A stretch of DNA of 6,600 bases from Comamonadaceae bacterium (GCA_947458345.1 CANHBU010000103.1:1-6600), one strand, 5' to 3'. Counted from the first letter of the stretch, positions 1-5,810 are shown. The notes: generated by a model from the sequence alone, not told the origin. Numbers and translations: made by a program.

Positions 1-551
1 GCCACCTTCTCCTGCGGGTAGTACTGCTTGCGCACGGCCGAGTGGATGCCATCGCAGGCCACCACAATGCCCGCACGCACACCGGCCAGCTGCGCGCCGC
101 TGCTGTCGGTAAAGTGCACGGTCACGCCCGTCTCGTCTTGCGTCACCCCGGCACAGCGGTGGCCGGTGTGAATGCGATCGGGCCCAAGCCGCTGCAGCGC
201 CGCCTCGAACAAGATGCGGTGCAACTTGCCGCGATTGATGCCGATCTCGGGCAAGGGGTAGCCCGCATGGCGGCCGCGCGGCTCGCGGTAGATGTACTGG
301 CCAAAGCGGTTGAAGAACACGCTCTCGAGGTTCTCGATGCCCGCCGCCTCGATCTGGGGCTGCACGCCCAGGGCCGACAGCTCGCGCATGCCGTGGGGCA
401 GCAGCGTGATGCCCACGCCCAACTCTTTGACCTGCGGCACGCTCTCGTACACGTCGCAGGCGATGCCCCGCTGATGCAAAGACAGGGCAAAGGCCAGTCC
501 GGCAATGCCCCCGCCGACGACCGCAATGGCCTGCTCAGGCTGCGCGCTCAT
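1..551 (-). CDS. FAD-dependent aromatic monooxygenase, PhzS/salicylate hydroxylase-like (N-terminal part, 3' end outside window)
   Basis: The visible 183 residues are the N-terminal FAD-binding part of a class A flavoprotein monooxygenase, a cytoplasmic enzyme that uses NAD(P)H and O2 to hydroxylate an aromatic ring. Seen: the Rossmann motif GGGIAG (residues 13-18) after a hydrophobic beta strand, and an acidic residue E36 (VYES) that would hold the FAD ribose. LGVGITLLPHGMREL (44-58), INRGKLHRIL (105-114) and the second FAD motif CDGIHSAVR (166-174) follow. From memory, the LGVGI..P..REL and RG.L..IL pattern is closest to the phenazine monooxygenase PhzS, with salicylate 1-hydroxylase and 3-hydroxybenzoate 6-hydroxylase as relatives. 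The full protein is probably about 380-410 residues, so over half is missing. The ATG lies 2 bp after the stop of the upstream receptor gene with no clear ribosome binding site, which suggests translational coupling. Family is well supported; substrate is unknown. Confidence 0.88.
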   Translation of the reverse strand, partial: MSAQPEQAIAVVGGGIAGLAFALSLHQRGIACDVYESVPQVKELGVGITLLPHGMRELSALGVQPQIEAAGIENLESVFFNRFGQYIYREPRGRHAGYPLPEIGINRGKLHRILFEAALQRLGPDRIHTGHRCAGVTQDETGVTVHFTDSSGAQLAGVRAGIVVACDGIHSAVRKQYYPQEKV

Positions 552-553
552 GC

Positions 554-1525
554 TCAGTCCGCCGCGATGCCGTTGCGCTTGATCACCGCACCCCAGCGCG
601 GGTAGTCTTTTTGCGTGAGCTGGTTGAGCTCATCGGACGTCGAGGCCGAGGCGTCCATGCCGGCGCGCCCGAGCAAATCCCTGACCTCGTTGCTGCGAAC
701 GATGCTGGCAATCTCGGTGTTGAGCTTGGCCACCACCGCAGCCGGCGTCTTGACCGGGGCAAAGAAGGCATACCAGAGGTCGACCTCCACCCCCTTGACG
801 CCCTGCTCTTCGAAGGTGGCCACTGCCGGTGCCACCGGATGGCGCTTGGCGCTGCCGACCGCCAGTGCATTGAGCTTGCCATCGCGCACGAAGCCCTGGG
901 CGATGTGCACGGGCAAGAAGCCGACATTGAGCTCGCCGGCCAGCAGGTCCTGCGTGTAGCCGGCGGTGCCCCGGTAGGGCACATGCAGCATGAACAGGCT
1001 GGTCTGCACCTTGAACAACTCCATCGCCATGTGGTGAGGCGTGCCCACGCCGGGCGAGCCAAAGGAAATGCCGCCGGGCCGGGCCTTGGCCTGCGCAATC
1101 AGCTCGGCCATGGACTTGATGCCCGTCTTGGGATGGGCCACCAGCATCAAGGTGCCATAAGCGGCCATAGAAATCGGCGCGAAGTCTTTGACCGGATTGA
1201 AAGGCACGTTCTTGTACATCTGCGAGGCCATGAGCATGGTGTTGGCGCCCATCAGCAGCGTGTGGCCGTCGGTGGCCTTGGCCACCGCATCGGCACCGAT
1301 GTTGCCGCTGGCGCCAGGCTGGTTGACGATGACCACCGGCTGGCCGAGGCGCTCGCTCAGGCGCGGGCCCACGGCCCTGGCGATCGTGTCCATGCCGGTG
1401 CCCGCGGTAAAGGGCACGATGATGCGCACGCTCTGCGTGGGCCAGGCCTGCGCCTGAGCGCCAATGGCCAGAGCCGATGCGGTCAGCGCCAGCAGCGTGC
1501 GCAAAGTTGATCCTAGGGGTTTCAT
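554..1525 (-). CDS. Bug/TctC-family periplasmic solute-binding receptor
   Basis: This encodes a 323-residue extracytoplasmic receptor of the tripartite tricarboxylate transporter (TctC, also called Bug) family, which typically binds carboxylates in the periplasm. Seen: a Sec signal peptide with basic start MKPLGSTLR, a hydrophobic core, and AQAQA before residue 28, giving cleavage after residue 25 or 27. The mature protein opens with the family signature WPTQSVRIIVPFTAGTGMD (28-46). NQPGASGNIGA, the VPYRG segment and a C-terminal helix ending at AAD are also typical. Length is normal for the family. The start at 1525 is preferred over an in-frame ATG 23 codons upstream: it has AGGAGA seven bases before it and is followed directly by the signal peptide. 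It sits 34 bp after the decarboxylase gene and 2 bp before the monooxygenase gene, so all three are likely co-transcribed. No TctA or TctB membrane gene is in view, which is common for Bug receptors in Burkholderiales. A likely ligand is the aromatic acid handled by the operon (inference). Confidence 0.93.
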   Translation of the reverse strand: MKPLGSTLRTLLALTASALAIGAQAQAWPTQSVRIIVPFTAGTGMDTIARAVGPRLSERLGQPVVIVNQPGASGNIGADAVAKATDGHTLLMGANTMLMASQMYKNVPFNPVKDFAPISMAAYGTLMLVAHPKTGIKSMAELIAQAKARPGGISFGSPGVGTPHHMAMELFKVQTSLFMLHVPYRGTAGYTQDLLAGELNVGFLPVHIAQGFVRDGKLNALAVGSAKRHPVAPAVATFEEQGVKGVEVDLWYAFFAPVKTPAAVVAKLNTEIASIVRSNEVRDLLGRAGMDASASTSDELNQLTQKDYPRWGAVIKRNGIAAD

Positions 1526-1532
1526 CTCGTCG

Positions 1533-1538
1533 TCTCCT
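1533..1538 (-). promoter_or_regulatory. Ribosome binding site that sets the receptor gene start
   Basis: On the minus strand the sequence reads AGGAGA, followed by seven bases and then ATG at 1525-1523. This is the only good Shine-Dalgarno match near the receptor gene. It decides against the longer reading frame that opens at 1594 and would overlap the end of the decarboxylase gene. Confidence 0.75.
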
Positions 1539-1559
1539 GTATGTCTTGCAATGATGTAA

Positions 1560-2603
1560 TTAAAGCGTGCCGATGCCAAAGACCTTCTGGGCATTGGTCT
1601 GGAAGAACTTTTTCTTGTCTTCGGCGCTCATGTCCATGCGATCGAGCAGTTGCACTTCCTCGGCAGCATACTGGTAGGGATAGTCCATCGCATAGAGCAC
1701 CCGGTCTACCCCTACGATGGACTGGGTGAACTTGATCGCCGGCTCCCAGGCCACGCCGCTGTTGGTGATGTAGAAATTCTCGCGCAGGTAGTCGCTGGGC
1801 TTTTTCTGGATCGGCTTGATGCTCTCGTAGCGCTTGGAGCGCACCGTCGCCTGGTGCATGTAATCGAGACGGTAAGACCAAAACGGCAGCGCCTCGCCCA
1901 TGTGGCCGATGATCATCTGCAGCTTGGGAAAGCGGTCAAACACACCGGCGGTGATGATGCGCAGCGCATGCAGGCCGGTCTCGACCCCGAAGCCGTAAAT
2001 TGCACCGTCGAGCCCGCACTCCTGGAAGGGCTCGAGCATATTGCGCGGCAGCGAATTGGGGTGCAGGTAAATCGGCGTGCCGTGCTGCTCGGCTGCGGCA
2101 AAAATGTCCCAGAACTTGGGGTCGGACAAATACTCGCCATGGGTGTGCGAGTTGATCACCACCGAGTGCATGCCCAACTGGGTGACGCCGCGCTCGATCT
2201 CCTTGGCCGCCTCCTGCGGATCTTGCACCGGCAAGGAAATCATGCCGGTAAAGCGCGTCGGGTGGCGACGCACCGCATCGGCCAGAAAGTCATTGGCCAC
2301 GCGCGCAAAAGACACCGCGGTGGCCTTGTCCATGATCTGCACACCGGGGGCGGTCAGGGCCAGCACCTGATGGTCGATGCCGGCCTCATCCATATGGGCC
2401 AGTCGGATCTGATCGAGGTCCTGCAAGCAACGCATGATGTGCTGCGCTCGCTCGCTCGGGCTGCTCATGTAAAAGCCCATCAGACCCACAAAGCCCGGGT
2501 CGACATCGCTGCCAGCCAGGATCTTTTGGTAGATGCGGAACATCTCGGGCGGGGCAAACGCCTCTTCGGTGGCGATTCGCAGGTAAGGCTTGTTGAGGGA
2601 CAT
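1560..2603 (-). CDS. Amidohydrolase-family metal-dependent aromatic decarboxylase, LigW-like (5-carboxyvanillate decarboxylase type)
   Basis: A 347-residue amidohydrolase-2 family TIM-barrel enzyme of the non-oxidative decarboxylase branch (LigW, gamma-resorcylate and 2,3-dihydroxybenzoate decarboxylases). These remove CO2 from hydroxylated aromatic acids using a divalent metal, Mn2+ in LigW. Seen: YLRIATEEAFA (7-17), SPSERA (48-53), AGIDHQVLALTAPGVQ (74-89), HP at 181-182, GLDGAIYGFGVETG (197-210), GHMGEALPFW (233-242), TNSGVAWEPAIKF (280-292) and YAMDYPYQY (304-312). Recalled from memory, these match Novosphingobium LigW nearly segment for segment. Its metal ligands E19, H188, H241 and D314 correspond to E13, H181, H234 and D307 here, so the active site looks intact. 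The start at 2603 gives an N-terminus like LigW; an in-frame ATG 21 codons upstream would add an unrelated tail and begin upstream of the proposed promoter. It is the first gene of the operon and divergent from the LysR gene. The substrate could be another o- or p-hydroxy aromatic carboxylate. Confidence 0.9.
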   Translation of the reverse strand: MSLNKPYLRIATEEAFAPPEMFRIYQKILAGSDVDPGFVGLMGFYMSSPSERAQHIMRCLQDLDQIRLAHMDEAGIDHQVLALTAPGVQIMDKATAVSFARVANDFLADAVRRHPTRFTGMISLPVQDPQEAAKEIERGVTQLGMHSVVINSHTHGEYLSDPKFWDIFAAAEQHGTPIYLHPNSLPRNMLEPFQECGLDGAIYGFGVETGLHALRIITAGVFDRFPKLQMIIGHMGEALPFWSYRLDYMHQATVRSKRYESIKPIQKKPSDYLRENFYITNSGVAWEPAIKFTQSIVGVDRVLYAMDYPYQYAAEEVQLLDRMDMSAEDKKKFFQTNAQKVFGIGTL

Positions 2604-2637
2604 GGTGAGGCCTGTCGGGTTTGAACGCGAAGCCGCA

Positions 2638-2666
2638 ATGATATTTATTTGCAAATACACACACAA
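2638..2666 (-). promoter_or_regulatory. Candidate sigma-70 promoter of the decarboxylase operon
   Basis: Read on the minus strand, TTGTGT (2666-2661) is followed by a 17-bp spacer and TATCAT (2643-2638). The -10 matches the consensus at 5 of 6 positions and the -35 at 3 of 6, as expected for an activator-dependent promoter. Transcription would start near 2631, leaving a leader of roughly 28 bases before the ATG at 2603. No experiment supports this; the call comes from spacing and position. Confidence 0.45.
2645..2657. promoter_or_regulatory. Palindrome TATTTGCAAATA, candidate LysR-type operator (T-N11-A)
   Basis: A perfect 12-bp palindrome occupies 2646-2657. With the T at 2645 it forms the T-N11-A arrangement typical of LysR-family binding sites. 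It lies in the 109-bp gap between the divergent LysR gene and the decarboxylase operon, within the spacer of the proposed operon promoter. A site there would suit repression, or remodelling of bound regulator by an inducer. The surrounding sequence is AT-rich, so a chance palindrome is possible. Confidence 0.45.
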
Positions 2667-2712
2667 TACGCTTTTTGAGAGATCACTTTTTCTAAATCAA
2701 GAAAAATAGACC

Positions 2713-3624
2713 ATGGACACCCTGAGCAATCTCAAAGCCTTCATTGCTGTGGCCGATGCGGGCAGCTTCTCGGAAGTGGCCCGCAGGCAGCAGGTGGCGC
2801 CCTCGGTGATCACCAAACGCATCGCCCAGCTCGAGTGGCGCATCAGGGCGCCGCTGTTTCTGCGCAGCACGCGCCGCCTGAGCCTGACCGATGTCGGCGA
2901 GCGTTACCTGCCGCAGGTGCGCGCCCTGGTGCGCCAACTCGACGACACGCTGGCCGGCATGGCGCAGGCCAGCGGCGAGCTCGAAGGCCATATCCGCATC
3001 AAGGTGCCCACCACCCTGGGCACGCTGTGCCTGAGCGACGTGCTGCAGCGCTTCATGCAGGAGCAACCCCGGGTGAGCATGGACATCGTGCTGGCCGACC
3101 GCACGGTCAATCCCCTGCAAGAAGGTTTTGACATGGCCATCGGCGCCCTGCCCGAGCTCTACGGGCAGGTGCGTGACTTCAACCTTGCGCCCATCGGCCG
3201 GCGCCTGTGCGCCGCACCGAGCTATCTGGCGCGCCGGGGCCGGCCCGAACGGGTCACCGATCTGGTCGACCACGACTGCCTGGTCTTCATGACCTCGGGA
3301 TCATTTTGGGAGTTCGACACCCCGGCCGGCACGCAGGCGGTGGAGGTGCGGCCCAAGCTGCAGACCAATGACGGCGCGGCGCTGTGCCAAGCCTGCATCG
3401 AGGGTCTGGGCATCGGCATGATCTCGGACTATCTGGCCGCCCCGGCCCTGGCTCGGGGCGAACTGATCGAGCTCATGCCCGAGATCCGGTTTCCCGATCT
3501 CTGGCTCAAGGCCCTGGTCCCGCTCAAGCGGCTCGACGTGCCGCGCATCCGGGCGCTGCTCGACTGGCTGACGCTGCAGCTCGCGCAAAGCCCTTTGCCC
3601 GTCTGGGCTGTTGGCAGCCGCTAG
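2713..3624 (+). CDS. LysR-family transcriptional regulator (CrgA-like)
   Basis: A 303-residue LysR-type regulator of normal length. Seen: an N-terminal winged helix-turn-helix (about 5-62) with AFIAVADAGSFSEVARR, recognition-helix region VAPSVITKRIAQLE (28-41), and the wing RSTRRLSLTDVGERYL (51-66). A linker helix (about 67-90) leads to the periplasmic-binding-protein-like effector domain (about 92-295). That domain begins GHIRIKVPTTLG and includes EGFDMAIG (137-144) and GLGIGMISDYL (231-241), which match the CrgA-like subgroup. It is transcribed away from the decarboxylase operon across a 109-bp gap. This is the classic layout for a regulator that controls the divergent operon and itself, probably in response to the aromatic substrate or an intermediate (inference). 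The ATG at 2713 has only a weak purine-rich stretch (AAGAAAAATAGA) before it, so translation may be modest. The effector is unknown. Confidence 0.95.
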   Translation: MDTLSNLKAFIAVADAGSFSEVARRQQVAPSVITKRIAQLEWRIRAPLFLRSTRRLSLTDVGERYLPQVRALVRQLDDTLAGMAQASGELEGHIRIKVPTTLGTLCLSDVLQRFMQEQPRVSMDIVLADRTVNPLQEGFDMAIGALPELYGQVRDFNLAPIGRRLCAAPSYLARRGRPERVTDLVDHDCLVFMTSGSFWEFDTPAGTQAVEVRPKLQTNDGAALCQACIEGLGIGMISDYLAAPALARGELIELMPEIRFPDLWLKALVPLKRLDVPRIRALLDWLTLQLAQSPLPVWAVGSR

Positions 3625-3698
3625 GCGCAGTCTGAGCCAGCGAGAGCCAGCGGCCCGTTTGCCTGCGCCACGGCGCCGCGCTCAATGCTCGGCCCGCC
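3625..3698. other. Convergent gap between the LysR and MFS genes, no clear terminator
   Basis: This 74-bp gap separates two genes that run towards each other. It holds an imperfect tandem decamer (GAGCCAGCGA then GAGCCAGCGG, 3634-3653) and a 7-bp inverted repeat, GGCGCAG (3624-3630) with CTGCGCC (3663-3669), separated by 32 bases. Neither arm is followed by a T-run on either strand, so I cannot call an intrinsic terminator. Read-through between the two genes is possible. Confidence 0.5.
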
Positions 3699-3732
3699 TC
3701 AATGCTCGGTCTGCTTCAATGCTCGGGTCGGC
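3681..3732. repeat. 17-bp tandem repeat, three copies, across the MFS stop codon
   Basis: Three head-to-tail copies lie at 3681-3697, 3698-3714 and 3715-3732, the last 18 bp long. All share TCAATGCTCGG from the second base; the tails differ (CCCGC, TCTGC, GTCGGC). On the minus strand, the rightmost copy and most of the middle one encode the last residues of the MFS protein (roughly PTRALKQTEH), and the stop TGA is made at the edge of the middle copy. The left copy is past the stop. Because the unit is not a multiple of three, the same repeat is read in different frames in the two coding copies. The pattern is direct from the sequence; it probably arose by slippage duplication. Confidence 0.85.
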
Positions 3733-4943
3733 TCAAAAAGGCAGGCGCGGCACATGGGCCAGCTCAGGGCCACCCCCAGCAGGCCGCACAAAGCAAATAC
3801 CAGGGTCGCGGCGGGCGCGCCAATGCGCTCGGCCAGCGCACCCACGGCCAGAAAGCCCAGGGGCGAGACTCCGATGCACATGGTCATCAGGCCCATGGCC
3901 TCGGCGCGGCGGGGCTCCGGTGCGGCGGTGTAGACCAGCGTCGACTGCATCACCGCAAAGCCCGCTTGGACACAGCCGAGGGACAACAGGGCCGCGCCGG
4001 TGATCAAGACCTGGGGACTCCAGGCCAGCACAATCTGCAGCAGCATGAACGACACCACAGCCCCGAGGAAAACCCGCCCATGGCCCCAGCGCGAGGCACC
4101 CAGGCTCAGCAGCAAGGCGCCCAGCAGCGATCCCACACCCTCCAGACTGGCCAGCAGACCGAGGCCCTGCGGGTCGAGCTGCAGGCGCTCATGGCCGATG
4201 ACCGGCACCATGCTGAGCACCGGCCAGGCGAACAGGTTGAACAAAATCGTCAGCCACAAGGCAGCGCGCAACTGCGGCGACTCACGCGCCGCCTGCAGAC
4301 CGCCTGTGAACAAAGCCGCCAAAGATTTTCGGGCGGACAGCACGGCTGCGCGCGGCTCGCGCAGGTGAGCCAAGGCCAGCAGGCCCGGCAAATACAGCAG
4401 CGCCAGACACAGGAAGACCCCAGTCAGGCCGCCACGTGCGATCAGCAGCCCGCCCAGGCCTGGACCGATTAGGCGGCAGACGCTGGCGGCCACCACATCG
4501 AGCGACATGGCCTGGGCCATGCGTTGTGGCCCGGCGATGTCGCCCATCAGGCCACGCCGCATCGGCATGTCGCAGGCCCACAAGACACCGCTCAAGGCGC
4601 TGGCTGCCGCCAGGTGCCAGACCTCCACCCGCCCGTACAGCGACATCAGCAGCAGGCCGACCGTGTTGGCAAACAGGGCCACATGGACCACCAGCAGCAC
4701 TTTGCGCCGTGACAGGCGCGCCGCCAAAGCACCCAGAGAGACGCCAAACAGCGCCAGCGGCAACATGCGCAGCATCATCAGGCTGGCGACCCACAGGGCC
4801 GACTCGGTTTGCTCGTAGGTGAAGACCGCGTAAGCGAGCACCTCCACCCAGCGAATCACCCCAGCCGACATGCCCACCGCCCACAAGCGCTGGTACTGTG
4901 GGTCCCGATGGATGGGCAAGGAATCGGCTGACACAGGGCGCAT
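3699..4943 (-). CDS. MFS transporter, probable exporter (EntS/MFS_3-like)
   Basis: A 414-residue inner-membrane protein of the major facilitator superfamily, which moves small molecules using ion gradients. Seen: a short cytoplasmic start with HRDPQYQRLWAVGMSAGVIRWVE (split 12-34), typical of EntS-like and MFS_3 exporters. About 11-12 hydrophobic segments follow, for example near 49-74, 82-102, 110-124, 150-169, 173-193, 228-250, 259-282, 290-308, 311-335, 347-370 and 377-396. A polar cytoplasmic loop lies between the halves around 195-226. The loop-2/3 motif A is present as GALAARLSRRKVLL (71-84), but the usual aspartate of that motif is absent. The last residues come from a 17-bp tandem repeat. 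The ATG at 4943 has no evident ribosome binding site, so the start could be a few codons off; GTG at codon 4 is the nearest alternative. It is divergent from ahpC and convergent with the LysR gene, so no operon partner indicates its substrate. Confidence 0.9.
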   Translation of the reverse strand: MRPVSADSLPIHRDPQYQRLWAVGMSAGVIRWVEVLAYAVFTYEQTESALWVASLMMLRMLPLALFGVSLGALAARLSRRKVLLVVHVALFANTVGLLLMSLYGRVEVWHLAAASALSGVLWACDMPMRRGLMGDIAGPQRMAQAMSLDVVAASVCRLIGPGLGGLLIARGGLTGVFLCLALLYLPGLLALAHLREPRAAVLSARKSLAALFTGGLQAARESPQLRAALWLTILFNLFAWPVLSMVPVIGHERLQLDPQGLGLLASLEGVGSLLGALLLSLGASRWGHGRVFLGAVVSFMLLQIVLAWSPQVLITGAALLSLGCVQAGFAVMQSTLVYTAAPEPRRAEAMGLMTMCIGVSPLGFLAVGALAERIGAPAATLVFALCGLLGVALSWPMCRACLFEPTRALKQTEH

Positions 4944-5052
4944 CGCGGGGACTGTAACCCCATCGACGGCGACTGCCTGTGCCCGATTTGTCTCGATCGC
5001 CCGAAGCTTCTCAGGCGGCCACTTTGCTGCGCCGCAACATTTTGACTATCGG

Positions 5053-5097
5053 ATTGATGAAGACAATCAATTTTGTTTTTCGATTGTCAAAACCTAT
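5053..5097. promoter_or_regulatory. Candidate OxyR-type binding region upstream of ahpC
   Basis: Two dyads follow the OxyR layout ATAG-N7-CTAT: ATTG-N7-CAAT at 5053-5067 (6 of 8 consensus bases) and ATTG-N7-CTAT at 5083-5097 (7 of 8). Their centres are 30 bp apart. An overlapping perfect inverted repeat, GACAATC (5062-5068) and GATTGTC (5082-5088), has a 13-bp spacer. OxyR, itself a LysR-family protein, is the established activator of ahpCF in many proteobacteria, which makes it the best candidate. The downstream dyad overlaps the proposed -10, so it could instead hold the regulator in a repressing state. Confidence 0.45.
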
Positions 5098-5100
5098 TAT
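5073..5100 (+). promoter_or_regulatory. Candidate ahpC promoter
   Basis: TTGTTT (5073-5078), a 16-bp spacer and TATTAT (5095-5100) form a possible sigma-70 promoter with a good -10 (5 of 6) and a weak -35 (3 of 6). This is expected where an activator such as OxyR supplies contacts. The start point would be near 5107, giving a leader of about 50 bases before the GTG start. Confidence 0.4.
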
Positions 5101-5148
5101 TCCTTCCATTCCAGAAGCGCTTTGCCTCCGGAATCTCTTCAAACCCAT

Positions 5149-5153
5149 AGGAG
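5149..5153 (+). promoter_or_regulatory. Ribosome binding site supporting a GTG start for ahpC
   Basis: AGGAG lies five bases before GTG at 5159-5161, and no ATG in frame has a comparable site. The protein homology begins exactly here (INT after the initiator), so this site decides the ahpC start. Confidence 0.8.
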
Positions 5154-5158
5154 TTACC

Positions 5159-5716
5159 GTGATCAACACCACCGTCCAGCCCTTCAAGACCCAAGCCTTC
5201 CAGAACGGCAAATTCATCGAAGTCACCGATCAAAGCCTCAAAGGCAAATGGTCGGTGCTGATCTTCATGCCCGCCGCCTTCACCTTCAACTGCCCGACCG
5301 AAGTCGAGGACGCCGCTGACAACTACGCCGAATTCCAGAAGGCCGGCGCCGAGGTCTACATCGTCACCACCGACACCCATTTTTCGCACAAGGTCTGGCA
5401 CGAGACCTCGCCCGCCGTGGGCAAGGCCCGGTTCCCCCTGGTGGGCGACCCCACCCACACCCTGACCCGCGCCTTTGGCGTGCACATCGAAGCCGAAGGC
5501 CTGGCCCTGCGCGGAACCTTCGTGATCAACCCCGATGGCGTGATCAAGACCCTGGAAGTGCATTCCAACGAAATCGCCCGCGACGTGAAAGAGACGCTGC
5601 GCAAGCTCAAGGCCGCTCAGTACACCGCCGCCAACCCCGGCCAGGTGTGCCCGGCCAAATGGAATGAAGGCGCCAAAACCCTGGCCCCGTCGATCGACCT
5701 GGTCGGCAAGATCTAA
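5159..5716 (+). CDS. ahpC: Alkyl hydroperoxide reductase subunit C (AhpC peroxiredoxin)
   Basis: A 185-residue typical 2-Cys peroxiredoxin of the AhpC/Prx1 class. It reduces hydrogen peroxide, organic hydroperoxides and peroxynitrite in the cytoplasm and is recycled by AhpF. Seen: INTTVQPFKTQAFQNGKFIE at the N-terminus, the peroxidatic motif FMPAAFTFNCPTE with catalytic C45 and supporting P38 and T42, TTDTHFSHKVWH (70-81), GDPT (96-99), and R118 of the active site. The resolving C164 sits in VCPAKW, and the C-terminus is LVGKI. Length and layout are nearly those of E. coli AhpC (187 residues). The start is GTG at 5159: AGGAG lies at 5149-5153 with five bases between, and the protein then aligns with INT of the family. 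The upstream ATG at 4979 would add 60 unrelated residues. It is followed by ahpF after 105 bp and is probably induced by peroxide. Confidence 0.97.
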   Translation: MINTTVQPFKTQAFQNGKFIEVTDQSLKGKWSVLIFMPAAFTFNCPTEVEDAADNYAEFQKAGAEVYIVTTDTHFSHKVWHETSPAVGKARFPLVGDPTHTLTRAFGVHIEAEGLALRGTFVINPDGVIKTLEVHSNEIARDVKETLRKLKAAQYTAANPGQVCPAKWNEGAKTLAPSIDLVGKI

Positions 5717-5729
5717 ACCCATCCGCCCC

Positions 5730-5800
5730 TGCCCTGCGCTTTGCAGGGCGCTGCGTGCAGCGCGTACCGGTCCGCCGGCATGCGCTGTGCCCAGGGGCAC
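5730..5800 (+). other. Overlapping hairpins between ahpC and ahpF
   Basis: The 105-bp gap can fold into several stems in RNA. GCCCTGC (5731-5737) pairs with GCAGGGC (5743-5749) over a 5-base loop. GCGCTG (5748-5753) pairs with CAGCGC (5758-5763) over a 4-base loop. GTGCC (5787-5791) pairs with GGCAC (5796-5800). The first two share bases 5748-5749, so they compete at their ends. No T-run follows, so these are not a standard intrinsic terminator. A role in RNA processing, ahpC mRNA stability or a lower level of ahpF is plausible but inferred. Confidence 0.55.
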
Positions 5801-5810
5801 CCAAGACTCC

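Larger units (their letters stand above)
4944..5158. promoter_or_regulatory. Divergent regulatory gap between the MFS gene and ahpC
   Basis: This 215-bp stretch contains no convincing gene, although the ahpC reading frame stays open back to 4979. Its left part (to about 5036) is GC-rich and unremarkable. Its right part (about 5037-5105) is sharply AT-rich and holds the dyads and promoter listed separately. On the minus strand there is a perfect TTGACA (5090-5085) facing the MFS gene, but no good -10 at a suitable distance, so I do not call an MFS promoter. Confidence 0.5.

Noticed and set aside
611..1510. A 299-codon plus-strand open frame opposite the receptor gene
   Set aside because: His/Gly/Arg-rich shadow of a clear TctC/Bug gene, with no recognisable domain.
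1650..2624. A 324-codon plus-strand open frame opposite the decarboxylase gene
   Set aside because: Antisense to a fully motif-supported enzyme; composition and lack of motifs mark it as a shadow.
2655..2666. Short CA-rich run (ATACACACACAA) as a microsatellite
   Set aside because: Only about four dinucleotide units, too short to stand out in AT-rich promoter DNA.
3624..3669. Inverted repeat GGCGCAG/CTGCGCC as a terminator
   Set aside because: The 32-base loop is too large and no T-run follows on either strand.
3702..4472. A 256-codon plus-strand open frame opposite the MFS gene
   Set aside because: Gln/Arg/Ala-rich composition mirrors the hydrophobic codons of the membrane protein on the other strand.
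4979..5158. A 60-residue N-terminal extension of AhpC
   Set aside because: AhpC homology starts at the GTG at 5159, which has its own AGGAG; the extension runs through the promoter region and has no targeting features.
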